64,000 nucleotides of DNA from Paenibacillus sp. FSL R5-0766 (GTDB lineage: Bacteria; Bacillota; Bacilli; Paenibacillales; Paenibacillaceae). The stretch is taken from the NCBI RefSeq assembly GCF_037971845.1, contig NZ_CP150227.1, forward strand, positions 4,340,001 to 4,404,000, given 5' to 3'. Every line of letters begins with the position of its first letter. Position 1 is the first letter of the stretch. A model generated the notes under the pieces. That model worked only from the letters and a program-made list of their open reading frames with translations. It searched no databases and had not been told where the DNA came from. Positions 34,200-43,081 of the stretch are shown here, one piece after another. The translations under genes and the position numbers were made by a program.

Positions 34200-34898
34200 T
34201 TATTGGGCACCCGGGCCAAATTGAGGAACCACGTAAGGTGTAATTGTAGCAAAACCTTCTGCAAACGGGATGAGACTGCGTTGTCCGAGCAAGGAATCAC
34301 GGGCTCTTACACGTTCAATATACCCTTGATTCAATGGCGTCGAGACCGCTCCGTCTCCCAGTTCGAATTGGGAACGATAAGAGAGCAATGATGTTTCTTT
34401 TTGCTCATAGTGTTCCGTAATATCAACAATCAAATCCGTAGGCCCGATGTCATTAATAAAGTAAAAATAAAGTTCCTTCACCTGCACGGCAGGCATGTCC
34501 GGCATGTAGTTGCGAAGCTTGGCGTTAAATACAGCCTCCTGCACAAGCTTACTGCAATTGACATGATCCGGATGACGATCTTCCCAATACGGAGCAAACA
34601 CCATCCGAGGGGCATGACGCCGTATCTCAGCCGTTACCGCCTGTACATGTTCAGGAGTAAGATACAAGCCACGATCAGGAAGCCCCAGATTCGTTCGACA
34701 CGAAAGACCGAGGATGCGGGAGGCTTGCTCCGCTTCCTCGGTTCTGCGCTCTACTGTTCCGTTGGAAGACATCTCAGCACGAGTCAGATCACACACGCCT
34801 ACTTTCAAGCCAGCAGCGGTATGTTTGGCAATCGTTCCACCCATACCAATCTCCGCATCGTCTGCATGTGCTCCAAAGATGAGAATATCCAGACTCAT
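34200..34898 (-). CDS. bshB1: Bacillithiol deacetylase BshB1
   Basis: BshB1 removes the acetyl group from GlcNAc-malate in bacillithiol synthesis. The 232-residue LmbE/PIG-L family protein shows the zinc ligands in [15 protein letters not shown] and the third ligand in [12 protein letters not shown]. The C-terminal segment [18 protein letters not shown] is typical for the family. It overlaps mgsA by 4 bases (ATGA) and is followed by bshA. Confidence 0.95.
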   Translation of the reverse strand: MSLDILIFGAHADDAEIGMGGTIAKHTAAGLKVGVCDLTRAEMSSNGTVERRTEEAEQASRILGLSCRTNLGLPDRGLYLTPEHVQAVTAEIRRHAPRMVFAPYWEDRHPDHVNCSKLVQEAVFNAKLRNYMPDMPAVQVKELYFYFINDIGPTDLIVDITEHYEQKETSLLSYRSQFELGDGAVSTPLNQGYIERVRARDSLLGQRSLIPFAEGFATITPYVVPQFGPGAQ

Positions 34899-35335
34899 TC
34901 GGAATCACCCGAATTCAATCCAGCCTCCGGCTTGTATTTATGTACCAGCTCTCTCCAGGCAAAATCACCACGATCCAGAGCCTTAACCAGAATCTCAGCG
35001 GTAGCGATATTGGTGGCAAGTGGAATTCCCTGCACATCACAAAGACGCAGCAACGCATTAATATCCGGCTCGTGAGGTTGTGCCATCAGTGGATCGCGCA
35101 GGAAAATAATCAGATCCATCTCATTTTGCGCAACCAAAGCTCCAATCTGCTGATCTCCGCCCAGTGGGCCTGATTCGAATCGATGAATCTTCAGAGACGT
35201 TCCTTCCATAATACGAAGGCCTGTTGTTCCTGTAGAATACAATTGATGGTCCGTAAAAACAGGCTCATATGCCGTCACGAAGTTAACCATCTCTTCTTTT
35301 TTACGATCATGGGCAATAAATGCTATTTTCAACAT
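34895..35335 (-). CDS. mgsA: Methylglyoxal synthase
   Basis: MgsA turns dihydroxyacetone phosphate into methylglyoxal, a bypass of lower glycolysis. The 146-residue protein contains [17 protein letters not shown], the phosphate-binding STGTTGLRI, the catalytic region [14 protein letters not shown] and [23 protein letters not shown]. The length is a little above the usual 135-150 range midpoint because of a short acidic tail. It lies between dapB and bshB1, as in B. subtilis. Confidence 0.96.
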   Translation of the reverse strand: MLKIAFIAHDRKKEEMVNFVTAYEPVFTDHQLYSTGTTGLRIMEGTSLKIHRFESGPLGGDQQIGALVAQNEMDLIIFLRDPLMAQPHEPDINALLRLCDVQGIPLATNIATAEILVKALDRGDFAWRELVHKYKPEAGLNSGDSE

Positions 35336-35346
35336 GACAATCTCCT

Positions 35347-36150
35347 TTAGTCGATAAAGTGGTCAAATCCGTAGATCATTCCTGTATATTCCATAACCTT
35401 TTGAACACCAATCTTAACACCAGGCATATAACCTGCGCGCTCGTAGGAGTCATGCCGAATTTTGAGTGACTGTCCATAGTCTCCGAAAACAACTTCCTGC
35501 TGCGCGAATACGCCAGGCAATCGTACACTGTGAATTCGGAAGCCGTTGTAATAACCGCCGCGTGATCCTTCAATCGTTTCTTCCTCATTCGGATTACCCT
35601 GACGAAGTTCTTCCCGATTGGCAGCAATCAGTTCGGCAGTTTTGATCGCAGTTCCGGAAGGAGCATCCAGCTTCTGATCCCCGTGATATTCGATAATCTC
35701 CACATTTGGCATATGTTTGGCAGCCTGTGCTGCGAATCGCATCATCAGAATGGCACCAATCGAGAAGTTAGGGGCAATAAGCCCTCCAATTCCTTTGTCC
35801 TGGCATTGCTTGTCCAACTGTTCAATCTGCTCCGGCGTAAAGCCGGTAACACCCATGACAGGTCTGACTCCATGACGGATCGCGATCTCGGTATGTGTAA
35901 AAGCATATTGCGGCACTGTAAAATCAACCATAACCTGAGGTTTTGTTTCGGCAAAAGCCATTTCGATATCATCAGTCACCAGCACCCCGCACGCTGGCAA
36001 ACCAACAAGGGTTCCTGCATCCGTGCCTGCTCCGGAGCGGTTGACAGCCGCTGCAAGCTCCAATTCCGGGTCCTGAAGTACCAATTTCACAACTTCACGG
36101 CCCATACGGCCAGCCGCTCCGATCACGGCAACTCTGATTACTTCACTCAT
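35347..36150 (-). CDS. dapB: 4-hydroxy-tetrahydrodipicolinate reductase
   Basis: DapB works in the diaminopimelate/lysine pathway, feeding peptidoglycan and dipicolinate. The 267-residue protein has the N-terminal nucleotide-binding motif [15 protein letters not shown] and the family signature [23 protein letters not shown], including the catalytic histidine and lysine. The C-terminal [17 protein letters not shown] segment is also typical. The gene starts the block dapB-mgsA-bshB1-bshA-cca-birA. Confidence 0.97.
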   Translation of the reverse strand: MSEVIRVAVIGAAGRMGREVVKLVLQDPELELAAAVNRSGAGTDAGTLVGLPACGVLVTDDIEMAFAETKPQVMVDFTVPQYAFTHTEIAIRHGVRPVMGVTGFTPEQIEQLDKQCQDKGIGGLIAPNFSIGAILMMRFAAQAAKHMPNVEIIEYHGDQKLDAPSGTAIKTAELIAANREELRQGNPNEEETIEGSRGGYYNGFRIHSVRLPGVFAQQEVVFGDYGQSLKIRHDSYERAGYMPGVKIGVQKVMEYTGMIYGFDHFID

Positions 36151-36230
36151 ATTGACTGCATCTCCTCACTATGTTGGATCATATCGTAGAATCCATTTCA
36201 ACTCGAAAGAAATCTTTGCAGAATGAATTC

Positions 36231-36755
36231 TTATTGAATGGATTTCATACGTTGCTTGATTTCCTGTAACATCTGATGCAGTTGCCCATTCTGCGGGTCC
36301 AGCAAAATTGCCTCACGCAGCGCCTGAATTGCATAGTCAAATTCATTCAAATCACTGTAAGCCAGCGCAAGCATAACATGAGCCTCCACTGAGAGCGGAT
36401 CAAGTTTGACCGCTTCTTGCAGAAGCGTAGACGCTTCCACATAGCGCTCCTGTGTTGCAATACCCGCCTGCTCCAACAACAACTTCGCTCTGGAGGTCAA
36501 TTGTTTCGCTTCCAACGTCTGCAGATGCAAAATATACTCTTCGGTTCCTGGCGACAATTCGACTGCTTTGCGCGCGAATTCAAGCGCTGGAACCAAATGC
36601 TTGCTGCGGGCGTGTGTAATGGAACAGCGGTAATATAACTCCGCATGTTTTGGATGAGCGTGAATGGCTGACTCGAACCAACGAATCGCCTGTTCAAAAT
36701 CATTTTGCAATATACAGCGGTAAGCCTGCTGCATATATTCTTCCGGTTTCATCAT
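36231..36755 (-). CDS. TPR-repeat protein, 174 aa
   Basis: At least three tetratricopeptide repeats are visible: YMQQAYRCILQNDFEQAIRWFESAIHAHPKH near the start, AELYYRCSITHARSKHLVPALEFARKAVELSPGT, and VEAHVMLALAYSDLNEFDYAIQALREAILLDPQN near the end. The protein is cytoplasmic and of unknown role. I used the ATG at 36755, which has GGGGAGGG 8 bases upstream. A longer frame of 25 extra residues reaches into the preceding gap without a ribosome binding site. It lies between the MazG-type gene and dapB. Confidence 0.85.
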   Translation of the reverse strand: MMKPEEYMQQAYRCILQNDFEQAIRWFESAIHAHPKHAELYYRCSITHARSKHLVPALEFARKAVELSPGTEEYILHLQTLEAKQLTSRAKLLLEQAGIATQERYVEASTLLQEAVKLDPLSVEAHVMLALAYSDLNEFDYAIQALREAILLDPQNGQLHQMLQEIKQRMKSIQ

Positions 36756-36805
36756 TAAGCTGACCCTCCCCGATCGGGTGATGGTACAGCATATGTAATC
36801 TACGC

Positions 36806-37135
36806 CTAATCGGTGTTTTTGGGAGTCCACCGATTGGCATCGCGGGTGTTAAATTTATGCATGACTTTGTCGTGTGCCTCGGCCAGATCAATTCCCAGCG
36901 AGTTCGCAAAACAAATCGTGATAAATAAAATATCTCCAAGCTCAAGTTCAATGGAATTGGCTGCTTCGGAAGACTTCTTCGGCTTTTCACCGAACTCATG
37001 ATTCACTTCCCTTGCAAGCTCCCCAACCTCTTCAGACATCCGGGCCAACATGGCCAGAGGACTGAAATACCCCTCCTTGAACTGGGAGATATACTGATCA
37101 ACCTCACGCTGCATTTCTGCGATGCTTTTCTCCAT
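36806..37135 (-). CDS. ypjD: MazG-type nucleotide pyrophosphohydrolase (YpjD family)
   Basis: The 109-residue all-alpha NTP pyrophosphatase has the metal-binding pair SEEVGELAREVNHEFG and ELELGDILFITICFAN. It probably cleaves non-canonical or excess nucleoside triphosphates to monophosphates. The substrate is not known. The gene is the first of the minus-strand block containing dapB and is located as in B. subtilis. Confidence 0.92.
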   Translation of the reverse strand: MEKSIAEMQREVDQYISQFKEGYFSPLAMLARMSEEVGELAREVNHEFGEKPKKSSEAANSIELELGDILFITICFANSLGIDLAEAHDKVMHKFNTRDANRWTPKNTD

Positions 37136-37307
37136 GAGAACGGATTCTCCTTTTGAAATGATGTCGTATTTGTTCCTAATAATATCAGTTATTTAGATTC
37201 ACTTCCACCATCATCAGCGACAAATCATTTTTAAAGATTCAATAAACAGGTATACTAGATGGGAATGATTAGTTCTTCATTCTAATTTATCTACAGCGAG
37301 GGATCTT

Positions 37308-38177
37308 ATGAGCACTGCCAAAACCTGGGTTCAAGTTAAACTGGTTCTTCCCATCGTACTGGGGACAGCCTTATATGCCTTTGGGCTCCTCTATTTCATT
37401 ATCCCCAACCAGCTTATGGAAGGTGGCCTCACCGGGGTTACGGTGCTGATCAATTACGCTTTTGGCATCTCACCTTCACTTACAACCTTGATTCTGAATG
37501 TTCCCCTCTTTCTGATCGGGCTCAAAATTTTGGGCGGCAGACAGATGATCTATACGGGTATCGGAATTGGGGCACTGACCGTTTTTCTATGGTTGTTTGA
37601 GAAGTTGATTCACTTGGGCTGGATTGAACCATTACATACCGAGAATGACCTCCTGTTAGCAGCACTATATGCAGGTGTTACCCTTGGAGCCGGTCTTGGC
37701 ATCGTATTTCGTTGGGGTGGAACGACGGGCGGTTCAGACATCATTGCTCGTATTCTCAATCGGAAGTACGGGTGGAGTATGGGACGAGTATTACTGGGCA
37801 TCGATTTTGTGATTATCGGGCTCTCTCTCATCTACATCCCCAAAGAAAAAATTCTGTATACGCTTGTAGCTGTATTCATCGCCTCCAAAGTCATTGACTT
37901 TATTCAGGAAGGTGCATATTCTGCCCGGGCATTTATGATCATTAGTGACCATGCACCCGAGATTGCGGACCAGATCACACGGGATATGGATCGTGGCGTC
38001 ACCCTCATTCCAGCCATTGGCGCGTACTCTAAACAGGCCAAACACATGGCCTACTGCGTGATCTCCAGGCAAGAGTTCAGGCGTCTGCAGACCATTGTAC
38101 GTTCCATTGACCCGAGAGCTTTTGTCATCATCAACGATGTTCACGATGTACATGGCGAAGGTTTCAAAGAAAGCTGA
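37308..38177 (+). CDS. ypjC: YitT-family membrane protein with DUF2179 domain (YpjC-like)
   Basis: The 289-residue protein has about five membrane segments in the first 200 residues (LVLPIVLGTALYAFGLLYFIIP, LTTLILNVPLFLIGLKIL, LLLAALYAGVTLGAGLGIVFRWGGTTGGSDIIARIL, VLLGIDFVIIGLSLIYI, TLVAVFIASKVIDFI) and a soluble C-terminal DUF2179 domain (ARAFMIISDHAPEIADQI to the end). The conserved GGTTGGSDI is a family hallmark. The function of this family is unknown. It is the only plus-strand gene in this block and lies, as ypjC does in Bacillus, between ypjB and ypjD. Confidence 0.9.
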   Translation: MSTAKTWVQVKLVLPIVLGTALYAFGLLYFIIPNQLMEGGLTGVTVLINYAFGISPSLTTLILNVPLFLIGLKILGGRQMIYTGIGIGALTVFLWLFEKLIHLGWIEPLHTENDLLLAALYAGVTLGAGLGIVFRWGGTTGGSDIIARILNRKYGWSMGRVLLGIDFVIIGLSLIYIPKEKILYTLVAVFIASKVIDFIQEGAYSARAFMIISDHAPEIADQITRDMDRGVTLIPAIGAYSKQAKHMAYCVISRQEFRRLQTIVRSIDPRAFVIINDVHDVHGEGFKES

Positions 38178-38202
38178 TGTACGTACTCAGAAACTATAAG
38201 AA

Positions 38203-38263
38203 AACCTCTTTTTACATGAAGAGCCGTTAGCGTGGCTATTCATGCGGAAAGAGGTCTTTTTTT
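38203..38263. terminator. Terminator between convergent ypjC and ypjB
   Basis: A long imperfect stem (ACCTCTTT with AAAGAGGT, plus inner ATGAA/TTCAT and GCC/GGC pairs) is followed by seven T residues on the plus strand. A shorter T-rich end is on the minus strand. Confidence 0.75.
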
Positions 38264-38301
38264 ATATACCATTTATAGACTAGGATCAAGTTCATATCCG
38301 A

Positions 38302-39171
38302 TTAGCGCCGAAAAGGAAAAATCCCCTGCTGCTGCGCACGATATTTACGATATCCGGCGTAACTTAACGTCGCCACAATGACCGAACTAATGAGCAGCCC
38401 GGCTGCCCTGCGATCAGGACCCTGTACAAACGGTACAAAGGCACTCTCGTCCTTCTCGCGACCAAACAACTGGTTCACCAGTTCCTCCCCATGGCCCACC
38501 ATGCTCTTTAACTGAGCCAGATCTGGCTGCTTTGCATTGGTAAGCCCTTTGGTATGAGATAACCAAGCGTCCATCTGAGCAATTTCATACGGTTCACGGC
38601 GAATCAGTGCGGCAGGACGAATCGTCTCATAATGCTCCTCCAGAACGGTGTAGCGGTTTGCCAGTACGGCGGCAGTTTGCCCTTGATTTGTAGCAGCGGA
38701 TAAAGCGTCCAGATCGTTTTTCACGATTTTATAATACTGAAGCCATAAAGGCTTGGTTGGATTCGCGAGACTATCTGCTGCAAGTCTGAGCTTGGCAGAG
38801 GACTGTTGAAGAGAAGCGTCGTCATTTTTCACCTTCACAACGGCTTGTTTCACTTCAACTATGGTTTCGGACAAGGCGTGAATGCCCTCGACTGTTGTTT
38901 GTCCCTCAAAGGAGATATGCTCCAAACTTTTACTGATACGCAGAATGCTTCCTCGCACTTCTTCAATATTATTCTCGAGCGCCTGACGATACAATATGGC
39001 TGCTTCCTCATTCAGTTGTGCAATTGAATTGCTTGTGGACACTTGCTGATCTGAATTCGAATTTAATGCTTCACTTTGCGCGGATACACGATATGCTAAG
39101 TTCGTCCAAAGCAGCAGAGCCATGAACGATACCACCAATAAGCCAGTTTTGACCCCAAACGTTCTCTTCAT
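38302..39171 (-). CDS. ypjB: Sporulation protein YpjB
   Basis: The protein of about 289 residues has an N-terminal signal/anchor (MKRTFGVKTGLLVVSFMALLLWTNLAY), a long helical outer part, and a C-terminal membrane helix (AAGLLISSVIVATLSYAGYRKYR) followed by a basic tail. The context between ypjA and ypjC and the two-helix layout match YpjB, a protein linked to sporulation in Bacillus. I chose ATG 39171, which has GGGAGGG 6 bases upstream. Two upstream in-frame ATG/GTG codons are too near the ribosome binding site. Confidence 0.85.
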   Translation of the reverse strand: MKRTFGVKTGLLVVSFMALLLWTNLAYRVSAQSEALNSNSDQQVSTSNSIAQLNEEAAILYRQALENNIEEVRGSILRISKSLEHISFEGQTTVEGIHALSETIVEVKQAVVKVKNDDASLQQSSAKLRLAADSLANPTKPLWLQYYKIVKNDLDALSAATNQGQTAAVLANRYTVLEEHYETIRPAALIRREPYEIAQMDAWLSHTKGLTNAKQPDLAQLKSMVGHGEELVNQLFGREKDESAFVPFVQGPDRRAAGLLISSVIVATLSYAGYRKYRAQQQGIFPFRR

Positions 39172-39237
39172 GGACATCCCTCCCACCACCAATGTATGGC
39201 GGGAAACAGTTCGTTAGAACAAGCTCAAGATCGGATA

Positions 39238-39864
39238 TCAGGTTCGTTTCGCTTGTCTTAAGGCCAGCCACGCGCACAGAATGCTCACCAGTGTCAGTCC
39301 GAATGTGAAATTACGCACACCATCTACATGATCATAGAGGGAAGCGGGTAACCAAGGGTAAATATCATATGTATAATCCATCGTATCGTTCAACAGCGTC
39401 CAAAGACCTGCAACGACAAGGGAAGCCCAGCGGAAGCCGAAAAAGCGTACATAAATAAGAGCTTCAATGGCCATCGCACTATGCGAAGCAATCAACATCC
39501 AGTCTTGCCAGTGCTGTGTACCGCCTTGCATCCAGCCAGCGAAAATAATGGACACGGCCCACACGCCATATTTCACAGATGTAACCACGGCAAGCGCCTG
39601 AATCACATGTCCGATCCGTTTGATAATGATGGACCGTGGCGGGTACAAGACCCATAACAACGCTAAAGTAAAAAACAAGCTCGCTGTTGGGCTATCTGGC
39701 ACAAATACGATCTGCCACATCGGCTGCTCAGCCAGCGTCAATTTCATTTGCTCTCCGTACCAGATGTATCCGTATACCGTTCCTACCGCATTACACCAAA
39801 ATAATAGCCACAGGAAATAACGATTGGTTAGAAATTCTCTACTCCAGAAATACGATAAAGCCAC
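39238..39864 (-). CDS. ypjA: YpjA-like membrane protein (DUF1405)
   Basis: The protein has about six membrane segments and few charged loops (FLTNRYFLWLLFWCNAVGTVYGYIWYG, ASLFFTLALLWVLY, VIQALAVVTSVKYGVWAVSIIF and others). The function is unknown. The gene lies beside qcrC and ypjB as in B. subtilis. I chose the GTG at 39864 (protein start ALSYFW after Met), because GGAAGGGG lies 8 bases upstream and homologues begin near this point. The open frame extends 17 codons further, and an ATG at 39885 is possible. Confidence 0.8.
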   Translation of the reverse strand: MALSYFWSREFLTNRYFLWLLFWCNAVGTVYGYIWYGEQMKLTLAEQPMWQIVFVPDSPTASLFFTLALLWVLYPPRSIIIKRIGHVIQALAVVTSVKYGVWAVSIIFAGWMQGGTQHWQDWMLIASHSAMAIEALIYVRFFGFRWASLVVAGLWTLLNDTMDYTYDIYPWLPASLYDHVDGVRNFTFGLTLVSILCAWLALRQAKRT

Positions 39865-39926
39865 ATTCCCTGCCCCTTCCTTCATCAATATTGTGCACGA
39901 TACAGTGCTGTCCAAAAAAACACTTC

Positions 39927-39958
39927 AAAAAAACCTGACCGCATAAACGATCAGGTTT
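39927..39958 (-). terminator. Intrinsic terminator after qcrC
   Basis: On the minus strand AACCTGATCG pairs with CGGTCAGGTT around TTTATG and seven T residues follow. It should end the qcrABC transcript, so ypjA needs its own promoter or read-through. Confidence 0.88.
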
Positions 39959-39975
39959 CATTGGTTATTTCGATT

Positions 39976-40860
39976 TTACTGTTCTGCTTTCTGTTTCGCA
40001 AGCCATTCGGTCAGATGAGTAATCTCTTCATCCGTAACACCTTGAGCAATAGCATTATTATACTGAGGCTGCATTGCATTGTAGCCTTCTTTGATAATGG
40101 TCAGAATCTCTTCCTGGCTGTGCTTGTCACCCACACCCCGAAGTGAAGGTCCACTTGCGCCCTTCATATCAGCCGCATGGCAGCCAATACAACCGGCCTT
40201 CTTGTACGTTTCCATTGCAGGATCATCCTGTTCCACGATCGCAACTTCTTCTTGCTGTCCAGGTGCATTGGAAACGGGTGGGAGCCCCTGTTCACGCCTC
40301 TCCAGCGCTTCTTCTTCACGTTGAATATGTTCAGGCTTCTGTCCACTTGCTTCCAACTCATGCTCGTAGTGCGTCCACGCTACATTTGTCAGGTAGAATA
40401 CAGAAATGACCGACAAAATCATCAGTGATGAAGCAATTGGGCGTTTATAGAAACGCCGCTCCTTGCCTGTGTCCAGGAATGGTGCCAGCAGCAAAGCTCC
40501 AAAAGCGACTCCGCTGACCCCCAGTACCCCGAGCAGAACGTAATCGCCCGATGCGTATGGATACTTCAAGTACTGATACAGAAAAAGGAAGTACCAGTCC
40601 GGCATGGGAATTACGGATGCGCTCGGATTGGCCGGATAGCCCAAAGGTGCAGGTTCTGAGATCGTTAGTACCAGAATCCCCACCAATACAACGACACCAA
40701 CCATCCATTCTTTCAGCAGGAAGTTGGGAATAAAGGCTTCTGATTTGCCGGGATACGCCGTGTAATCAGGAGGGGTAATGAATCCCGCCCCTTTACGGAC
40801 CCGTGAATCACCGACAAAGATAACCTTTTCCTCATCATCCTTCTTATGTCCGTGAGCCAT
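39976..40860 (-). CDS. qcrC: Menaquinol:cytochrome c reductase, cytochrome b/c subunit
   Basis: The 294-residue protein fuses subunit IV-like membrane segments (about 55-150, with FIPNFLLKEWMVGVVVLVGILVLTI and VLLGVLGVSGVAFGALLLAPFLD) to a C-terminal cytochrome c domain. The covalent haem site CIGCHAADMKGASG is near residue 225, and the sixth ligand is probably the methionine in YNAMQPQ. The fusion is typical of Bacillus-type bc complexes. It accepts electrons from menaquinol through QcrB and passes them on to cytochrome c and oxidases. Confidence 0.96.
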   Translation of the reverse strand: MAHGHKKDDEEKVIFVGDSRVRKGAGFITPPDYTAYPGKSEAFIPNFLLKEWMVGVVVLVGILVLTISEPAPLGYPANPSASVIPMPDWYFLFLYQYLKYPYASGDYVLLGVLGVSGVAFGALLLAPFLDTGKERRFYKRPIASSLMILSVISVFYLTNVAWTHYEHELEASGQKPEHIQREEEALERREQGLPPVSNAPGQQEEVAIVEQDDPAMETYKKAGCIGCHAADMKGASGPSLRGVGDKHSQEEILTIIKEGYNAMQPQYNNAIAQGVTDEEITHLTEWLAKQKAEQ

Positions 40861-40881
40861 TGCGATTCCTCCCTTCTCAGT

Positions 40882-41553
40882 TTATAGTGGTCCCGAAATG
40901 CCCTGTCTGCGGATCATGATAAAGTGTCCGACCAGAAGCACCAGAAGCACAGCGGGGAGGAAGAATACGTGCAGGGCAAAGAATCGGGTTAGTGTCTGTG
41001 CACCAACAATCGTACCGCCTTGCAGGAATTCTTTAATAATCGGTCCTAGCCAAGGAACCGTGTTAGCAATCTCCAATGTTACTTTTGTTGCAAAATAGGC
41101 TTTGTTATCCCATGGCAACAAGTACCCTGTGAGCCCCAGGCCCAACATGACGAAAAAGATCAGCATGCCGACAACCCAGTTCATTTCACGCGGTGCCTTG
41201 TAAGAGCCTGTAAAGAACACACGCATCGTATGTAAGAACATCATTACGATAACCAGACTGGCTCCCCAGTGGTGCATGCCGCGAACAATTTGGCCGAAGG
41301 CTACTTTGGTCTGCAGGTACTCCACACTTGCGTAGGCATTGATAATATCAGGTACATAATACATGGTCAGGAACATGCCTGACAGAATCTGAATAACAGT
41401 AATAAAGAACGTCAATCCACCAAAGCAGTACACGAATGCGGAAAAGTGATGAGCCGGATTTACATGCTCTGGAACTTCATGATCCGCAACGTCCCGCCAG
41501 ATTGGCGTGATGTCAAGACGCTCGTCAATCCAGTCATAGACATTTTTAAACAT
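40882..41553 (-). CDS. qcrB: Menaquinol:cytochrome c reductase, cytochrome b subunit
   Basis: The 223-residue protein is the N-terminal, b6-like half of cytochrome b with four membrane helices. Haem-ligand histidines are visible in GMHHWGASLVIVMMFLHTMRVFF and in FALHVFFLPAVLLVLLVGHFIMIR. The early segment HVNPAHHFSAFVYCFGGLTFFITVIQILSGMFLTMYY is typical. It carries the quinol-oxidising site together with QcrC. It lies between qcrA (15 bases away) and qcrC in one operon. Confidence 0.97.
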   Translation of the reverse strand: MFKNVYDWIDERLDITPIWRDVADHEVPEHVNPAHHFSAFVYCFGGLTFFITVIQILSGMFLTMYYVPDIINAYASVEYLQTKVAFGQIVRGMHHWGASLVIVMMFLHTMRVFFTGSYKAPREMNWVVGMLIFFVMLGLGLTGYLLPWDNKAYFATKVTLEIANTVPWLGPIIKEFLQGGTIVGAQTLTRFFALHVFFLPAVLLVLLVGHFIMIRRQGISGPL

Positions 41554-41568
41554 CTGCGTTCACGCCTC

Positions 41569-42111
41569 CTAATTCACTCGGGTGTTCGGAACAATGTCGC
41601 CCAGATATACCCAACCCTGCTCTTCCTTGACTACGTACTCATCCAGCGGTTTGGGGGCTACGGCAAGATTCTTCCCTTCCTTGTCATAGTGCGCGCCATG
41701 GCAGGGGCAATGATACTCGTCAGGGTACTGCTTGTCACTATTCCAGCCTACTGTACATCCCAGATGTTTACAGATAGGTGAGAGTGCATAAATTTTACCC
41801 TGCTCGTCTTTGCGAATCCACGCCACTAACGATGCATTACTCAGATACCAACCATCCTGTTGTTTAAGTTCAAAGGTGAATTCTTGAGGCTCATTCGTAA
41901 TTTTGCTGATTTCAGCTACTTTGACAGAGGTGCCTTCTCCCTTATGTTGCAAAATCGGGTCCACCGCAAAACGGACCATAGGAAGGATTGCACCGGCGGC
42001 CATGTAGGCTGTAGCTCCACCAAGCGTGTACGTCAAAAACTGCCTGCGTGACATCTCCATGCGGCTTGGCAATTTCAATGAAGCTTCGTGGTGGTCATGC
42101 TCACTGCTCAT
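41569..42111 (-). CDS. qcrA: Menaquinol:cytochrome c reductase, Rieske iron-sulfur subunit
   Basis: The 180-residue protein has an N-terminal twin-arginine-type signal anchor (MEMSRRQFLTYTLGGATAYMAAGAILP) and a Rieske domain with both [2Fe-2S] ligand boxes, CKHLGCTVGW and CPCHGAHYD. The twin arginine suggests folded export by the Tat system. It takes electrons from menaquinol and hands them to cytochrome c. It is the first gene of qcrABC, behind a strong promoter. Confidence 0.96.
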   Translation of the reverse strand: MSSEHDHHEASLKLPSRMEMSRRQFLTYTLGGATAYMAAGAILPMVRFAVDPILQHKGEGTSVKVAEISKITNEPQEFTFELKQQDGWYLSNASLVAWIRKDEQGKIYALSPICKHLGCTVGWNSDKQYPDEYHCPCHGAHYDKEGKNLAVAPKPLDEYVVKEEQGWVYLGDIVPNTRVN

Positions 42112-42193
42112 ACTGTCTCCAACCCCCTTTTTCAGCCAACTCTCTCAAACGTTTTCATTTTCATAAATTCCACGACTTACTAGAACATACATA

Positions 42194-42222
42194 ATCATAT
42201 AGTAGCCCTAGAACACCGTCAA
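42194..42222 (-). promoter_or_regulatory. Promoter of the qcrABC operon
   Basis: TTGACG (42222-42217) and TATGAT (42199-42194) are separated by exactly 17 bases and lie about 85 bases upstream of the qcrA start. The surrounding DNA contains TGTGACAAAT-like A/T-rich sequence that could bind a redox regulator, but I cannot name one. Confidence 0.75.
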
Positions 42223-42303
42223 GAATTTGTCACACATTTTTAAGGTTCAATTGTAAGCGTTATTAAAAAATTGTTGTAAAATTGTCACATTTGTCGCTAA
42301 AAA

Positions 42304-42726
42304 CTATTTTTTCCACAACTCTCGTATCTTTTCCCCTACAAATCTCGCAATCCCTTCTTCTCCGACCTCACGAGTTAACACGGACCGACTCAAAACCAGA
42401 TCAGCAGCTGGAATTTCCATGCCATCCAAATGACCATCTGATGACATAATAACCACATATTTGAATCCTGAGGATTTAAGCTGTGCGGACAAGGAATTTA
42501 ATGTCATTGACAATTCCGAATTAGCATAATGAAAGGCTGGATAAGTCATGATTCTCCCTTTGAAAGGAATTTCGACCAGATCCAGAAAATCTCTCAGCCG
42601 CTCCAATGCCTCGGTAGCTTCAACTGGCGACTGCTCACCGCTAAGAGCTGTGTATGGAATAAGGCATGTATCCAGATAGAGTTGCAGTTCAGCCCAGCTG
42701 TCTTGAGTCATCTCACTGAATTTCAA
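42304..42726 (-). CDS. ypiF: YpiF-like protein (DUF2487)
   Basis: The protein of about 140 residues begins KFSEMTQDSWAELQLYLDTCLIPYT and contains the YPAFHYANSELSMTLNSLSAQLKSSGFKYVVIMS core of the YpiF/DUF2487 family. No function is known. I placed the start at TTG 42726, because the family starts at this point and AGAGGGG lies about 10 bases upstream. The frame is open for 17 more codons to 42777 and an ATG at 42762 is an alternative with no ribosome binding site. It lies upstream of qcrA as in Bacillus, separated by a promoter. Confidence 0.82.
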   Translation of the reverse strand: MKFSEMTQDSWAELQLYLDTCLIPYTALSGEQSPVEATEALERLRDFLDLVEIPFKGRIMTYPAFHYANSELSMTLNSLSAQLKSSGFKYVVIMSSDGHLDGMEIPAADLVLSRSVLTREVGEEGIARFVGEKIRELWKK

Positions 42727-42820
42727 TTCCCTATATCCCCTCTCTATCCATTTTATTCCCATATTATATATGACCATATCTTATAAATCCAGACATTCAT
42801 TTTGGAATTACACATATCAA

Positions 42821-42853
42821 AAAAGGAAATACGCCTTTGCGCATTCCCTTTTA
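42821..42853 (-). terminator. Intrinsic terminator after the IDEAL-like small gene
   Basis: On the minus strand GGGAATGCGC pairs with GCGTATTTCC (two wobble pairs) around AAAG and is followed by six T residues. It is 26 bases after the stop codon of the small gene. Confidence 0.85.
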
Positions 42854-42878
42854 TATCAGAAAGGAACTATTTTGCCTA

Positions 42879-43058
42879 TCAGTTTATGGTCCTCAGTTCA
42901 TCCGTCAGACTCCGGAAAGCTACTTCGTCTCCGGTAGCTAACGCTTTATCGATTTCCAAATAGAGCTTCTCGCTGCGCTGTTTGCGAAGCGCTTCGTCCC
43001 ACACCATCTCAGCTGCCAGCCCCAACATGACTTCATACGTAACTTTCATTTTATCCAA
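42879..43058 (-). CDS. Small IDEAL-domain-like protein, 59 aa
   Basis: Translation from a TTG at 43058 gives 59 residues. The protein starts MDKMKVTYEV and has a C-terminal segment YLEIDKALATGDEVAFRSL followed by TDELR, which fits the IDEAL motif found at the C-terminus of YpiB-family and related Bacillus proteins. GGAGGT stands 8 bases before the TTG, and an in-frame ATG follows three codons later (43049). A strong terminator follows. B. subtilis ypiB occupies this neighbourhood, so this may be a short relative lacking the long N-terminal part. The role is unknown. Confidence 0.82.
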   Translation of the reverse strand: MDKMKVTYEVMLGLAAEMVWDEALRKQRSEKLYLEIDKALATGDEVAFRSLTDELRTIN

Positions 43059-43081
43059 TAGGATGCACCTCCAAAACGGAT

